Shown piece after piece: positions 41,462 through 49,683 of a stretch of DNA of 64,000 bases (position 1 is its first letter; each line of letters starts with the position of its first letter). Where the stretch lies: contig NZ_KI260408.1 in the NCBI RefSeq assembly GCF_000468015.1, forward strand, positions 81,020 through 145,019, in the 5' to 3' direction. Source of the DNA: Ruminococcus callidus ATCC 27760. Lineage in GTDB: Bacteria; Bacillota; Clostridia; Oscillospirales; Ruminococcaceae. The position numbers and the translations under genes were made by a program. The notes beneath the pieces were generated by a model, which saw only the letters and a program-made list of their open reading frames with translations, was not told the DNA's origin and did no database searches.

Positions 41462-41543
41462 AATAAATAATCCTCCGTTGTCATTTCTATCATAGCCTAA
41501 AACGGCTTTGACTTTTTTATATTATTTCAGGCAGCCAATTTTT

Positions 41544-42746
41544 TCAAGAAAGCAGCTTCTTCATGCGTTCCATTGCTTCCTTGGTTTTTTCTCTGTCGCC
41601 AAATGCAGTCAGACGGAACCAGCCCTCGCCGTTCTTGCCGAAGCCTTCGCCTGGTGTGCCGACAACTGCTGCTTCGTGGAGCAGGTAATCGAAAAATCCC
41701 CAGCTGTTCATACCCTTAGGGCACTTCAACCAAATATACGGAGAATTCTTCCCGCCGGTATATTCAATCCCCAGTTCTTCCATAGTCTTTGCAATAATTG
41801 CAGCATTTTCCTGATAGTATGCAATGTTCTTACGAATCTGTTTCTGTCCTTCTTCCGTGAAAACAGCTGCTGCTGCACACTGTACCGGATAGGAAACGCC
41901 GTTGAACTTACTGCCCTGCCGTCTGCCCCAAATCTGTGCGATGCTGACATCAGTGCCGTCAGAAGCGATTACATGCAGTGCGGTCGGAATAACAGTATAG
42001 CCGCAACGCATACCAGTAAAGCCTGCTGTCTTGGAGAGAGAACACATTTCAATGGCACATTCCTTAGCACCGTCTACTTCGTAAATGCTGTGCGGCACAT
42101 CCGGATCCGTGATGAACGCTTCATACGCAGCATCAAAGATAATGATTGCTTTATTTGCCTTAGCGTAAGCAATCCATTCTTTCAGCTGTTCTCTGGTATA
42201 TGCGGAACCGGTCGGGTTGTTTGGAGAGCAGAGGTAAATCAAATCTGCATGAACAGACGAATCTGGCATAGCTGCAAAACCGTTGGATTCATCAGAATCT
42301 GCATAAATTACCGTTCTGCCGTTCATTTTATTGGAATCTACATAAACCGGATATGCCGGATCCGTAATCAGTACAATATTGTCATCGCCAAAAATGTCTA
42401 CAATATTGCCGCAGTCACTCTTGGCACCGTCATTGACACGAATTTCATCCAGTTCCAGAGAAACGCCAAACTTCTTGTAATATCCTGCAATTGCTTCTTT
42501 CAGGAAATCATAGCCGGAGCCGCTGTCCTCATAGCCACGGAAGGTTTCTTTTACGCCCATTTCATCGGCACCTTTTTTCATTGCCTCTACGCAAACCGGT
42601 GCAATCGGCAGTGTAACATCGCCGATGCCCATACGAATCAGCGGTGCATCTGGATTTTCAGCCATGAACGCATTGACTTTTTTTGCAATATTGATGAACA
42701 AATAATTCTTTCCCAGCTTCAAAAAATTCTCATTGATCGTTGGCAT
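41544..42746 (-). CDS. dapL: LL-diaminopimelate aminotransferase
   Basis: DapL makes LL-diaminopimelate from tetrahydrodipicolinate in one step with glutamate as donor, avoiding the succinyl and acetyl routes. The 400-residue PLP enzyme has RMGIGDVTLP near the N-terminus, CSPNNPTG, IIFDAAYEAF and the PLP lysine in SLSKTAGFTGMRCGY. With dapF upstream and asd-dapA-dapB at 56620 it completes the path to meso-diaminopimelate. GGAG lies upstream of the ATG. A 163-bp MITE-like element separates it from dapF. Confidence 0.95.
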   Translation of the reverse strand: MPTINENFLKLGKNYLFINIAKKVNAFMAENPDAPLIRMGIGDVTLPIAPVCVEAMKKGADEMGVKETFRGYEDSGSGYDFLKEAIAGYYKKFGVSLELDEIRVNDGAKSDCGNIVDIFGDDNIVLITDPAYPVYVDSNKMNGRTVIYADSDESNGFAAMPDSSVHADLIYLCSPNNPTGSAYTREQLKEWIAYAKANKAIIIFDAAYEAFITDPDVPHSIYEVDGAKECAIEMCSLSKTAGFTGMRCGYTVIPTALHVIASDGTDVSIAQIWGRRQGSKFNGVSYPVQCAAAAVFTEEGQKQIRKNIAYYQENAAIIAKTMEELGIEYTGGKNSPYIWLKCPKGMNSWGFFDYLLHEAAVVGTPGEGFGKNGEGWFRLTAFGDREKTKEAMERMKKLLS

Positions 42747-42781
42747 TTGAAATACTCCTTTATGAAATTAAAATTATGATT

Positions 42782-42944
42782 TAGGGGGCGTTGACATTAT
42801 CATTATAATATAATGATATGTGAATTTTATGAGGTGATTTTTCTCCGTTCTAAGCAAAAATTCGCAGGCGTGCTTTCGCATGGCAAGGATTTTTAACGAC
42901 GAACGGGGAAAATCACCCTAAAAGACACGTGTCAACACACCCTA
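42782..42944. mobile_element. 163-bp MITE-like element between dapF and dapL
   Basis: Ends TAGGGGGCGTTGACA (42782-42796) and TGTCAACACACCCTA (42930-42944) are inverted repeats with two mismatches. A second imperfect inverted repeat lies inside (GGTGATTTTTCTCCGTTC at 42833-42850 with GAACGGGGAAAATCACC at 42901-42917), and TATCATTAT-AAT-ATAATGATA forms a small palindrome. It has no coding capacity. A target duplication beyond TA is not clear. This is the structure expected of a non-autonomous transposon. Confidence 0.6.
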
Positions 42945-42952
42945 CATTTGCT

Positions 42953-43804
42953 TTAGAGATTCGGATACTCCATCTTTCCTTCAAAAACATAGATTGCAGG
43001 TCCGATCATAGTGACTGTATCATCTTCGTGATAAATAATACGCAGATCTCCACCGCGGAGATGTACCAGAATTTCTTCTTCCTTTTTGCAGAATCCATTG
43101 AGAACTGCTGCCACTACAGTGGCACAAGTGCCGGTACCGCAGGCAAAGGTTTCACCACTTCCCCGTTCCCATACACGCATTTGCAGCGTATGGTCATCGA
43201 TCACGCGGACAAATTCCGTATTCACTCGATCCGGAAACAGCTCATGATGTTCAAAAGACGGACCGATTTTCTCCAGATCCAGAGAATCCACTTCCGGCAA
43301 AAACACAACTGCATGCGGATTTCCCATAGAAACGCAGGTCATTGCGTATTCCTTACCGTCCACTGTTACTGGCTGTGCAATAAACCGTTCCAGATCCGAA
43401 TTGACCGGAATTTCTCTCGGAACGAGGATTGCCTTTCCCATATCCACTTTGACGCTTTCAATCTTGTTGTTGGCATCAGGATACAGTGTCAGATACTTGA
43501 TGCCGGAGTTTGTTTCCAGCGAAATTTCTATTTTGTCAGTCATGCCCATGTCGTAAACATACTTGCCGATGCATCTGGTGGCATTGCCGCACATCATTGC
43601 TTCAGAGCCGTCTGCATTAAAAATCCGCATTCGGAAATCTGCAACTTCTGACGGAAGAATCAAAACCAGACCGTCAGAACCTACGCCAAACCGAACATCA
43701 CTTAAAAAAACAGAAAGCTTTTCCGGATCCGTTACGGTTTCCTTGAAACAATTGATGTAGATGTAGTCATTGCCAATGCCGTGCATTTTTGAAAAAGTCA
43801 GCAT
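42953..43804 (-). CDS. dapF: Diaminopimelate epimerase
   Basis: DapF converts LL- to meso-diaminopimelate, the precursor of lysine and of the peptidoglycan cross-link. The 283-residue protein shows both catalytic cysteines, in MMCGNATRC and FACGTGTCATV, and the N-terminal SKMHGIGNDYIYI motif. GGGAGGA lies upstream of the ATG. A promoter is visible at 43883-43911. dapL follows after the MITE-like insertion. Confidence 0.96.
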   Translation of the reverse strand: MLTFSKMHGIGNDYIYINCFKETVTDPEKLSVFLSDVRFGVGSDGLVLILPSEVADFRMRIFNADGSEAMMCGNATRCIGKYVYDMGMTDKIEISLETNSGIKYLTLYPDANNKIESVKVDMGKAILVPREIPVNSDLERFIAQPVTVDGKEYAMTCVSMGNPHAVVFLPEVDSLDLEKIGPSFEHHELFPDRVNTEFVRVIDDHTLQMRVWERGSGETFACGTGTCATVVAAVLNGFCKKEEEILVHLRGGDLRIIYHEDDTVTMIGPAIYVFEGKMEYPNL

Positions 43805-43882
43805 TATGAATCCTCCCTACCTTGGAAATCCCAAACTCTATGTTTTGACAGACACAAGGGTTTCCAAACAATATCACATTCT

Positions 43883-43911
43883 ATTATACTGAAAAACCGG
43901 AAAAAAATCAA
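43883..43911 (-). promoter_or_regulatory. Promoter of dapF
   Basis: On the minus strand TTGATT (43911-43906) and TATAAT (43888-43883) are spaced by 17 bases. It is divergent from the gatC2 promoter about 60 bases away. Confidence 0.75.
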
Positions 43912-43969
43912 GCATATCCGGAAAAAATTTTCAAATTCTGTTTTTTTGTGCTTTCCCGTAAGAAAAGCC

Positions 43970-43998
43970 TTGCAAAATTCAAGGGATTATGTTATAAT
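43970..43998 (+). promoter_or_regulatory. Promoter of the second gatCAB operon
   Basis: TTGCAA (43970-43975) and TATAAT (43993-43998) are spaced by 17 bases. The leader to the gatC start is only about 80 bases and contains no T-box sequence. Confidence 0.82.
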
Positions 43999-44084
43999 AA
44001 AACCTGTGTAAATTTGAGCAGATGTCTGCGGCTTTGCCGTGGAATAAATTTCTGCAATTTCAGAAATAGAAATGAGGGTCAAGA

Positions 44085-44363
44085 TTGGATTTACAGATGA
44101 TTGCCTATCTGGCAGAATTGGGAAAGCTTCATTTTACAAAAGAAGAAATGGAGCAAATGGCATCTGAAATGACAAGCATCATTGAAATTATGGATACCGT
44201 AAAGGAAATCGACATTCAATATGATGCATATGCCGACAATAAAAATGTTTATCTGAACGACTTGCGGGAAGACATCAAGGAAGACAGTTTCCCTACAGAA
44301 AAGATTCTGCAAAATGCTGTAAACGACGAAAACTGTTTCGTTGTGCCAAAGGTTGTAGAATAA
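44085..44363 (+). CDS. gatC: Amidotransferase subunit C, second copy
   Basis: The 92-residue GatC paralogue has IAYLAELGKLHF near the N-terminus and CFVVPKVVE at the end. The preferred start is the TTG at 44085, which has GAGGG about eight bases upstream; the first ATG, at 44097, would be over 20 bases from any SD. It leads a three-gene operon (gatC-gatA-gatB/aspS). A 91-base gap to gatA contains an unusually stable hairpin. Confidence 0.9.
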   Translation: MDLQMIAYLAELGKLHFTKEEMEQMASEMTSIIEIMDTVKEIDIQYDAYADNKNVYLNDLREDIKEDSFPTEKILQNAVNDENCFVVPKVVE

Positions 44364-44418
44364 TCGCGATAAGCCACACCCGTTGTGTACGTGCTTTTCG
44401 CCGGATAACAATCAGAAA

Positions 44419-44454
44419 AGGAGGCATTCGTCTGCGGACGAATGAGGAAAACAT
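44419..44454 (+). promoter_or_regulatory. Translation start region of the second gatA with UNCG-loop hairpin
   Basis: AAAGGAGG is followed directly by CATTCGTC-TGCG-GACGAATG, a perfect eight-pair stem closed by a C(UGCG)G loop of the UNCG class. A second SD-like AGGAAA and the ATG at 44455 follow. The hairpin separates a perfect SD from the start codon. Confidence 0.55.
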
Positions 44455-45909
44455 ATGGATCTTACGCAACAAACCATTGGAAAACTGCGTCAGATGCTGG
44501 ACAGCAAAGAAATTTCTGCACCGGAACTGACACAGAGCTATCTGGATCGCATTGCAAAATATGATGATACCATTCAGAGTTATATTACAGTAACAGCAGA
44601 GCGTGCTCTGGCAGATGCCGCTGCTGCACAGAAAAAAATTGATGCGGGAAATGCAGGCGTGCTTTGCGGCATTCCCATGGCAATCAAAGACAATATTTGC
44701 ACAGATGGCATCAAGACCACTTGTGCTTCAAAAATGCTGGAAGATTTCATTCCGCCGTATAATGCAACTGTAATGGAAAAACTGGCTGCACAGGACATTG
44801 TCATGCTGGGAAAAGCAAGCATGGACGAATTTGCAATGGGTGGTTCCACACAGACTTCTGCTTTTGCAAAAACCCGCAATCCGTTTAACACTGAATGTGT
44901 GCCGGGTGGTTCTTCCGGCGGTTCCGCAGCAAGCGTATCTGCTTCTCTGGCTGCAGCTGCACTGGGTTCGGACACCGGCGGCTCCATTCGTCAGCCAGCA
45001 GCGTTCTGCGGTGTTACCGGACTGAAGCCAACCTACGGCAGAGTTTCCCGTTATGGTCTAGTGGCATTCGCTTCCTCTTTGGATCAGATCGGACCGATTG
45101 CCAAAAACGCACAGGACTGTGCATGGATTTTGAATGCCATTGCAGGATTTGACCCGCACGATGGTACATCTTCCAAACGCAATCCGGAAGACTATACCGC
45201 AAAACTGGGAAAAGACATCAAGGGACTGAAAATCGCAATCCCGAAGGAATTCTATGCAGAGGGTATTGACGATGAAGTTCGAAATGCAGTGATGCAGGCT
45301 GCAAGAACTTATGAAAAAATGGGAGCAGAACTGGTGGAATGCAGCATGCCCAGTCTGAAATACGCTGTTGCAGCATATTATCTGATTGCTTCCGCAGAGG
45401 CTTCTTCCAACCTGTCCCGCTACGACGGCATCAAATATGGTCACCGCAGCAAGGTCGGCGACACATTCCAAGAACTGATCTGCAACTCCAGAAGCGAAGG
45501 CTTCGGCAGCGAAGTAAAACGCCGTATTTTGCTCGGAAATTATGCTCTGTCCAGCGGTTACTATGATGCATATTACGGAAAGGCTATGGCACTCAAGCAG
45601 CGAATCTCCGCAGAATATGCACACATTTTCGAAACCTGTGATGTAATTCTGACACCGACAACCCCGTCTGTTGCCTATGGCGTACATGAAAACATTTCTG
45701 ATCCGGTAAAGATGTATCAGGCGGATATTTGTACGGTAACCGTAAATATTGCTTCTCTGCCGGCAATTTCTACCCCCTGCGGCTATAATGCAGCAGGCAT
45801 GCCGATCGGTATGTCCATTGTGGGCAAGCAGTTCGATGAAGCAACCATTCTACAGGTTGCAGATGCCTTTGAACAGCAGTTTGAAACCGCTGTTCCGGTA
45901 TTGAAGTAA
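44455..45909 (+). CDS. gatA: Amidotransferase subunit A, second copy
   Basis: The 484-residue GatA paralogue has a complete amidase triad, Lys78 (AIKDN), Ser153 (PGGSSGGS) and Ser177 (SDTGGSIRQ), at the same positions as the first copy. Both copies therefore look active. It lies between gatC2 and the gatB-aspS fusion gene, 17 bases before the latter. The sequence differs throughout from the copy at 9123, so this is an old paralogue rather than a recent duplication. Confidence 0.95.
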   Translation: MDLTQQTIGKLRQMLDSKEISAPELTQSYLDRIAKYDDTIQSYITVTAERALADAAAAQKKIDAGNAGVLCGIPMAIKDNICTDGIKTTCASKMLEDFIPPYNATVMEKLAAQDIVMLGKASMDEFAMGGSTQTSAFAKTRNPFNTECVPGGSSGGSAASVSASLAAAALGSDTGGSIRQPAAFCGVTGLKPTYGRVSRYGLVAFASSLDQIGPIAKNAQDCAWILNAIAGFDPHDGTSSKRNPEDYTAKLGKDIKGLKIAIPKEFYAEGIDDEVRNAVMQAARTYEKMGAELVECSMPSLKYAVAAYYLIASAEASSNLSRYDGIKYGHRSKVGDTFQELICNSRSEGFGSEVKRRILLGNYALSSGYYDAYYGKAMALKQRISAEYAHIFETCDVILTPTTPSVAYGVHENISDPVKMYQADICTVTVNIASLPAISTPCGYNAAGMPIGMSIVGKQFDEATILQVADAFEQQFETAVPVLK

Positions 45910-45926
45910 GGAGGAGCAGTTTTATC

Positions 45927-48797
45927 ATGTCATCATATATTCCTGTTATTGGTCTGGAAATCCATGCGGAGCTCCTGACCAAATCCAAAGTTTTTTGTAC
46001 CTGTAGTGCAGAATTCGGCGGAAGCCAGAACTCCCGCTGCTGTCCGGTCTGCACCGGTATGCCGGGCACACTGCCGGTCATCAACCAGACTGCTGTAGAA
46101 TATGCGGTAAAGGCTGGTATGGCACTGGGCTGCGACATCAGCAAGTTTTCTGTTTTTGACCGAAAGAACTACTTCTATCCGGACTTGCCGAAGGCATATC
46201 AGATTTCCCAGTTGTATTATCCGCTTTGTCTGGAAGGCAAAGTTGCTATTGACACCCCGAACGGACAGAAGTATATCCGAATCAACCATATCCACTTGGA
46301 AGAAGATGCCGGAAAACTGGTGCACGATGACTTCAACGCCGTTTCTCTGGCAGACTACAACCGTTGTGGTATCCCGCTGGTAGAAATCGTTACAGAGCCG
46401 GATATTTCTTCCGCAGAAGAAGCGAAGGCTTTCATTGAAAAGGTTATGCTCCTGTTGCAGTACGCTGGTGTCAGTGACTGTAAAATGGAAGAAGGTTCTC
46501 TCCGCTGCGATGTCAATGTTTCTATTATGCGTCCGGAGGATAAGGAACTGGGTACTCGTGCAGAGATCAAAAACATGAACTCTCTGAAATCGATTACCCG
46601 TGCCATCAATTATGAGATCAAGCGGCAGTCCAGACTGCTGGATGCCGGCAAAAAAGTTGTGCAGGAAACCCGTCGTTTTAATGAAAACAAGGGCGAAACT
46701 TCTTCCATGAGAAGCAAGGAAAACGCACATGACTATCGGTATTTCCCGGAACCGGATATTTTGCAGGTCAACTTTACAGATGAAATGCTGGATTCCATTC
46801 GGGATATGCTGCCGGAACTGCCATATAAGCGTATGGAACGCTACATGAAAAACTATGGTCTGTCCAAGACAGATGCTCAAATTCTGATCAACCAAAAGAG
46901 CGTTTCCGATTTCTACGACAATGCCGTTGCAGTTTATAACGCACCTAAGAGCATTGCGAACTTTATCATTGTAGAACTGCTTCGCCGTGTAAATCTGGGC
47001 GAAGTTTCTATGGAAGCACTGCCGTTCTCCCCTGCTGAATTTGCAGAACTGGTAAAAATGGCAGATACTGAACAGGTATCCAAAAACGATGCCAAGAAGA
47101 TTCTCCGTCAGATGATCGAAACCGGAAAAACAGCAAAGGTCATTGCAGAAGAATCCGGCATGCTGATTGTCAACGATACCAAAAAGGCAGATGAGGTTAT
47201 CAGCAAAATTCTGTCAGAGAATGCAGAAGCTGTTTCACAGTATCAGTCTGGTGAAAAGAAAGTATTCGGCTTCCTGATGGGACAATGCACCAAATCCCTT
47301 CGCGGCGTTTGCACCCCCAGTACAATCAAGGAACTACTGGAAACCAAACTGGCAGAAGCAAAACCGGCAGTCACTGCGGAAGAATCTGCTGACAAGGCAA
47401 ATGCGGCAGAAGAAGTTAAATCAGTAGAATGCACTAAGTTCACTAATCCGAATCAGTATATTCCGGAGAAGAAAGACGGCATCACACAGATCAATACTGA
47501 TCATCTGCTGCACGAATTTGATTTCTCTGATGCAGCAGATCATGTAGGAGAAGAAATCTCTCTGCGTGCCTGCGTACATAAGATCCGCCAGATGAGTGGT
47601 TTTGCATTCCTGATTTTGCGTACCGGTCGTTACCTGATTCAGTCGCTGTACGTACCGGAACAGTGCAAGGATTCTATCACCGGACTTCGGGAAGGCAACT
47701 TTGTCTGGGTTCGCGGTAAGGTTACAAAGAATGAAAAGGCTGTCGGCGGCGTAGAGTTGCAGCTGTCTGCACTGGAAGTCATTGCAAACTGCAACGAGGA
47801 ATACCCGTTGAAAGTTTCCAACAAAAAACTGGGCTGTGCACTGGACATCAATCTGGACAACCGTTCTGTTGCCCTGCGTAACATTTATGAACGTGCCATT
47901 TTCAAGATTCAGGAAGGCGTTGTCGGTGGATTCCGCGAATTCCTCATTGGACAGGGCTTCACAGAGATCCATACCCCGAAGATCGTTGCACAAGGTGCCG
48001 AGGGTGGTGCGAATATCTTCCATCTGGAATACTTTGACAAACCGGCATTCCTGAACCAGTCCCCGCAGTTCTACAAGCAGACTGCTGTGGCATTCTTTGA
48101 CCGCGTATTTGAAATTGCACCGGTATACCGTGCAGAAAAGCACGCAACATCTCGTCATATCAACGAATACATTGGTCTGGACTTTGAAATGGGTTACATT
48201 GACAGCATGTATGACGTTATGGCAATGGAAACAGCATGCCTGCGATATGTCATGGAATATCTGAAAAAGCATTATGCATTTGAACTGGAACTGCTGGAAG
48301 CAGATGTACCGGTAATTCGGGATATTCCCAGCGTTACCCTGCTGGAAGCAAAGGAAATTCTGGGCAACAAAGGTTCCAAGAACAAGCTGGATCTGGAACC
48401 AGAAGACGAAGTGGCAATCTGCGAATACGCAAAGAAAACATTCGACAGCGACTTTATCTTTGTTACGCATTTCCCGTCCTCTAAGCCGCCGTTCTATGCA
48501 ATGAATTCCAGAGAAGATCCGCGTCTGGCATACAAGTTCGACTTGTTGTTCCGCGGTCTGGAAATTACCAGCGGCGGTCAGCGTATCCACGATTATCAGG
48601 AACAGCTGGACAAGATGCACGCACAAGGTCTGGATCCGGAGGACTTCAAATACTATCTGGAAGCCCACAAATATGGTCTGCCTCCGCACGGCGGTCTGGG
48701 TATTGGTCTGGAACGTCTGGTTATGAAGCTGCTGGGTCTGTCAAATGTTCGTCAGGCAAGCATGTTCCCGCGTGACATCAACCGTCTGCTCCCGTAA
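45927..48797 (+). CDS. GatB fused to archaeal-type aspartyl-tRNA synthetase
   Basis: One uninterrupted 956-residue frame. Residues about 1-478 are a full GatB: GLEIHAELLTKSK, zinc cysteines CTC and CCPVCTGMPG, YFYPDLPKAYQISQ and the YqeY-like tail. Residues about 479-518 are an Ala/Glu-rich linker. Residues about 519-956 are a complete class II aspartyl-tRNA synthetase of the archaeal type: OB-fold anticodon domain, TPKIVAQGAEGGANIF, motif 2 YRAEKHATSRH, and motif 3 GLGIGLERL. A His occupies the position (VHKIR) where discriminating archaeal enzymes carry Trp, suggesting charging of tRNA(Asn) with Asp. The protein could make Asp-tRNA(Asn) and amidate it with GatA2 and GatC2. GGAGGAG precedes the ATG. 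Confidence 0.95.
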   Translation: MSSYIPVIGLEIHAELLTKSKVFCTCSAEFGGSQNSRCCPVCTGMPGTLPVINQTAVEYAVKAGMALGCDISKFSVFDRKNYFYPDLPKAYQISQLYYPLCLEGKVAIDTPNGQKYIRINHIHLEEDAGKLVHDDFNAVSLADYNRCGIPLVEIVTEPDISSAEEAKAFIEKVMLLLQYAGVSDCKMEEGSLRCDVNVSIMRPEDKELGTRAEIKNMNSLKSITRAINYEIKRQSRLLDAGKKVVQETRRFNENKGETSSMRSKENAHDYRYFPEPDILQVNFTDEMLDSIRDMLPELPYKRMERYMKNYGLSKTDAQILINQKSVSDFYDNAVAVYNAPKSIANFIIVELLRRVNLGEVSMEALPFSPAEFAELVKMADTEQVSKNDAKKILRQMIETGKTAKVIAEESGMLIVNDTKKADEVISKILSENAEAVSQYQSGEKKVFGFLMGQCTKSLRGVCTPSTIKELLETKLAEAKPAVTAEESADKANAAEEVKSVECTKFTNPNQYIPEKKDGITQINTDHLLHEFDFSDAADHVGEEISLRACVHKIRQMSGFAFLILRTGRYLIQSLYVPEQCKDSITGLREGNFVWVRGKVTKNEKAVGGVELQLSALEVIANCNEEYPLKVSNKKLGCALDINLDNRSVALRNIYERAIFKIQEGVVGGFREFLIGQGFTEIHTPKIVAQGAEGGANIFHLEYFDKPAFLNQSPQFYKQTAVAFFDRVFEIAPVYRAEKHATSRHINEYIGLDFEMGYIDSMYDVMAMETACLRYVMEYLKKHYAFELELLEADVPVIRDIPSVTLLEAKEILGNKGSKNKLDLEPEDEVAICEYAKKTFDSDFIFVTHFPSSKPPFYAMNSREDPRLAYKFDLLFRGLEITSGGQRIHDYQEQLDKMHAQGLDPEDFKYYLEAHKYGLPPHGGLGIGLERLVMKLLGLSNVRQASMFPRDINRLLP

Positions 48798-48855
48798 TAG
48801 GCATTATCATTTGCAAATCGTATAGAGTAGCATTGTATGCACTCTGATTTTTCGT

Positions 48856-48898
48856 AAAACGCACACAAATGCACGGTCTTTGTGTGCGTTTTCTGTAT
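48856..48898 (+). terminator. Terminator-like hairpin between the gatB-aspS gene and the alarmone synthetase gene
   Basis: AAAACGCACACAAA (48856-48869) and its perfect complement (48879-48892) form a 14-pair stem ending in GTTTTCTGT. It ends only a few bases before the AGGAGGG SD of the next gene, and an alternative stem (GAGT.GCAT, 48826-48845) lies just upstream. Confidence 0.8.
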
Positions 48899-48914
48899 AG
48901 GAGGGATCATCTAT

Positions 48915-49595
48915 ATGGACGACAAGGAATTTTATCTGGATGCCATTCGCGATGTGGTTCCGGAACACAAGGAAGAACAGATTCAAGATGTGTTTTATTC
49001 GTTTTTGGAATTGGAACATCTTTACGATTCTGCAATTGAACTGGTAAAGACACAGCTGAATATTTTCGACAACGAATTCAGTATGCGGTTTCAGCGAAAC
49101 CCAATTCACAATATCGAAAGCCGTATTAAGACACCGCAGAGCATTGTGGGAAAGTTGCAGCGGAAAGGCATGCCGGTTACACCGGAAAGTGCCCGCAACA
49201 ATTTAACAGATATTGCAGGGGTTCGGGTAATCTGCTGCTATATTGATGACATTTATGCAATTGCAGACCTCCTGACAGACCACAGTGCTTTTCAGCTGCG
49301 AAAAATCAAGGACTATATCAAAAATCCAAAACCGAATGGTTACCGGAGTTTTCACATGATTCTGGATGTACCGGTCTACATGTCCAACGGCAAAGAAATT
49401 GCTCCTGTAGAGATTCAGATTCGCACCATTGCCATGGACTTCTGGGCAAGTCTGGAGCATCAGCTGCATTACAAGTCTACTGGCGATCCTAAAATTGCCG
49501 CTTCCCTGACTGGCGAACTGAAAGAGTGTTCCGAAACTATTTCAGGAATCGATCAGAAGATGCAGGACATGTTCAAAAAAATCAATTTGCTTTAA
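48915..49595 (+). CDS. Small alarmone synthetase (RelA/SpoT synthetase domain only)
   Basis: The 226-residue protein makes (p)ppGpp from GTP or GDP and ATP. It has only the synthetase domain, with no hydrolase, TGS or ACT domains, as in RelP/RelQ. Conserved pieces are RIKTPQSIVGKLQRKG, DIAGVRVICCYIDDIY, NPKPNGYRSFHMIL and VEIQIRTIAMDFWASLEHQLHYK, which include the catalytic and pyrophosphate-acceptor residues. The ATG at 48915 follows AGGAGGG. A terminator-like hairpin sits immediately upstream. Confidence 0.93.
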   Translation: MDDKEFYLDAIRDVVPEHKEEQIQDVFYSFLELEHLYDSAIELVKTQLNIFDNEFSMRFQRNPIHNIESRIKTPQSIVGKLQRKGMPVTPESARNNLTDIAGVRVICCYIDDIYAIADLLTDHSAFQLRKIKDYIKNPKPNGYRSFHMILDVPVYMSNGKEIAPVEIQIRTIAMDFWASLEHQLHYKSTGDPKIAASLTGELKECSETISGIDQKMQDMFKKINLL

Positions 49596-49612
49596 GGCAT
49601 TTTATGCATAAC

Positions 49613-49663
49613 AAAAAAGCGTTTTGCAAGGCAGATTATATTCTGCCTGCAAAACGCTTTTTT
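49613..49663. terminator. Bidirectional terminator after the alarmone synthetase gene
   Basis: AAAAAAGCGTTTTGCA and its complement, with an inner GGCAGA/TCTGCC stem and one bulged A, form a stem of about 22 pairs flanked by A and T runs. It serves the converging penicillin-binding protein gene too. Confidence 0.9.
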
Positions 49664-49683
49664 GTTTATTGTGCTGATGCAAA

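Noticed and set aside
39611..41470. Long plus-strand open frame of 619 codons
   Set aside because: It is antisense to the UPF0210, ACT and BaiN-type genes, is rich in Cys/His/Asn, and shows no domain. It is a reading-frame shadow.
42791..42822. Promoter inside the MITE-like element
   Set aside because: TTGACA and TATAAT-like words occur, but the spacing is 7 to 12 bases.
43999..44084. T-box riboswitch before the second gatCAB operon
   Set aside because: T-boxes are plausible for such operons, but the leader is only about 85 bases and lacks the T-box core and terminator.
47421..48689. Minus-strand open frame opposite the AspRS half of the fusion
   Set aside because: It has a Cys/Phe-rich shadow composition and no SD.
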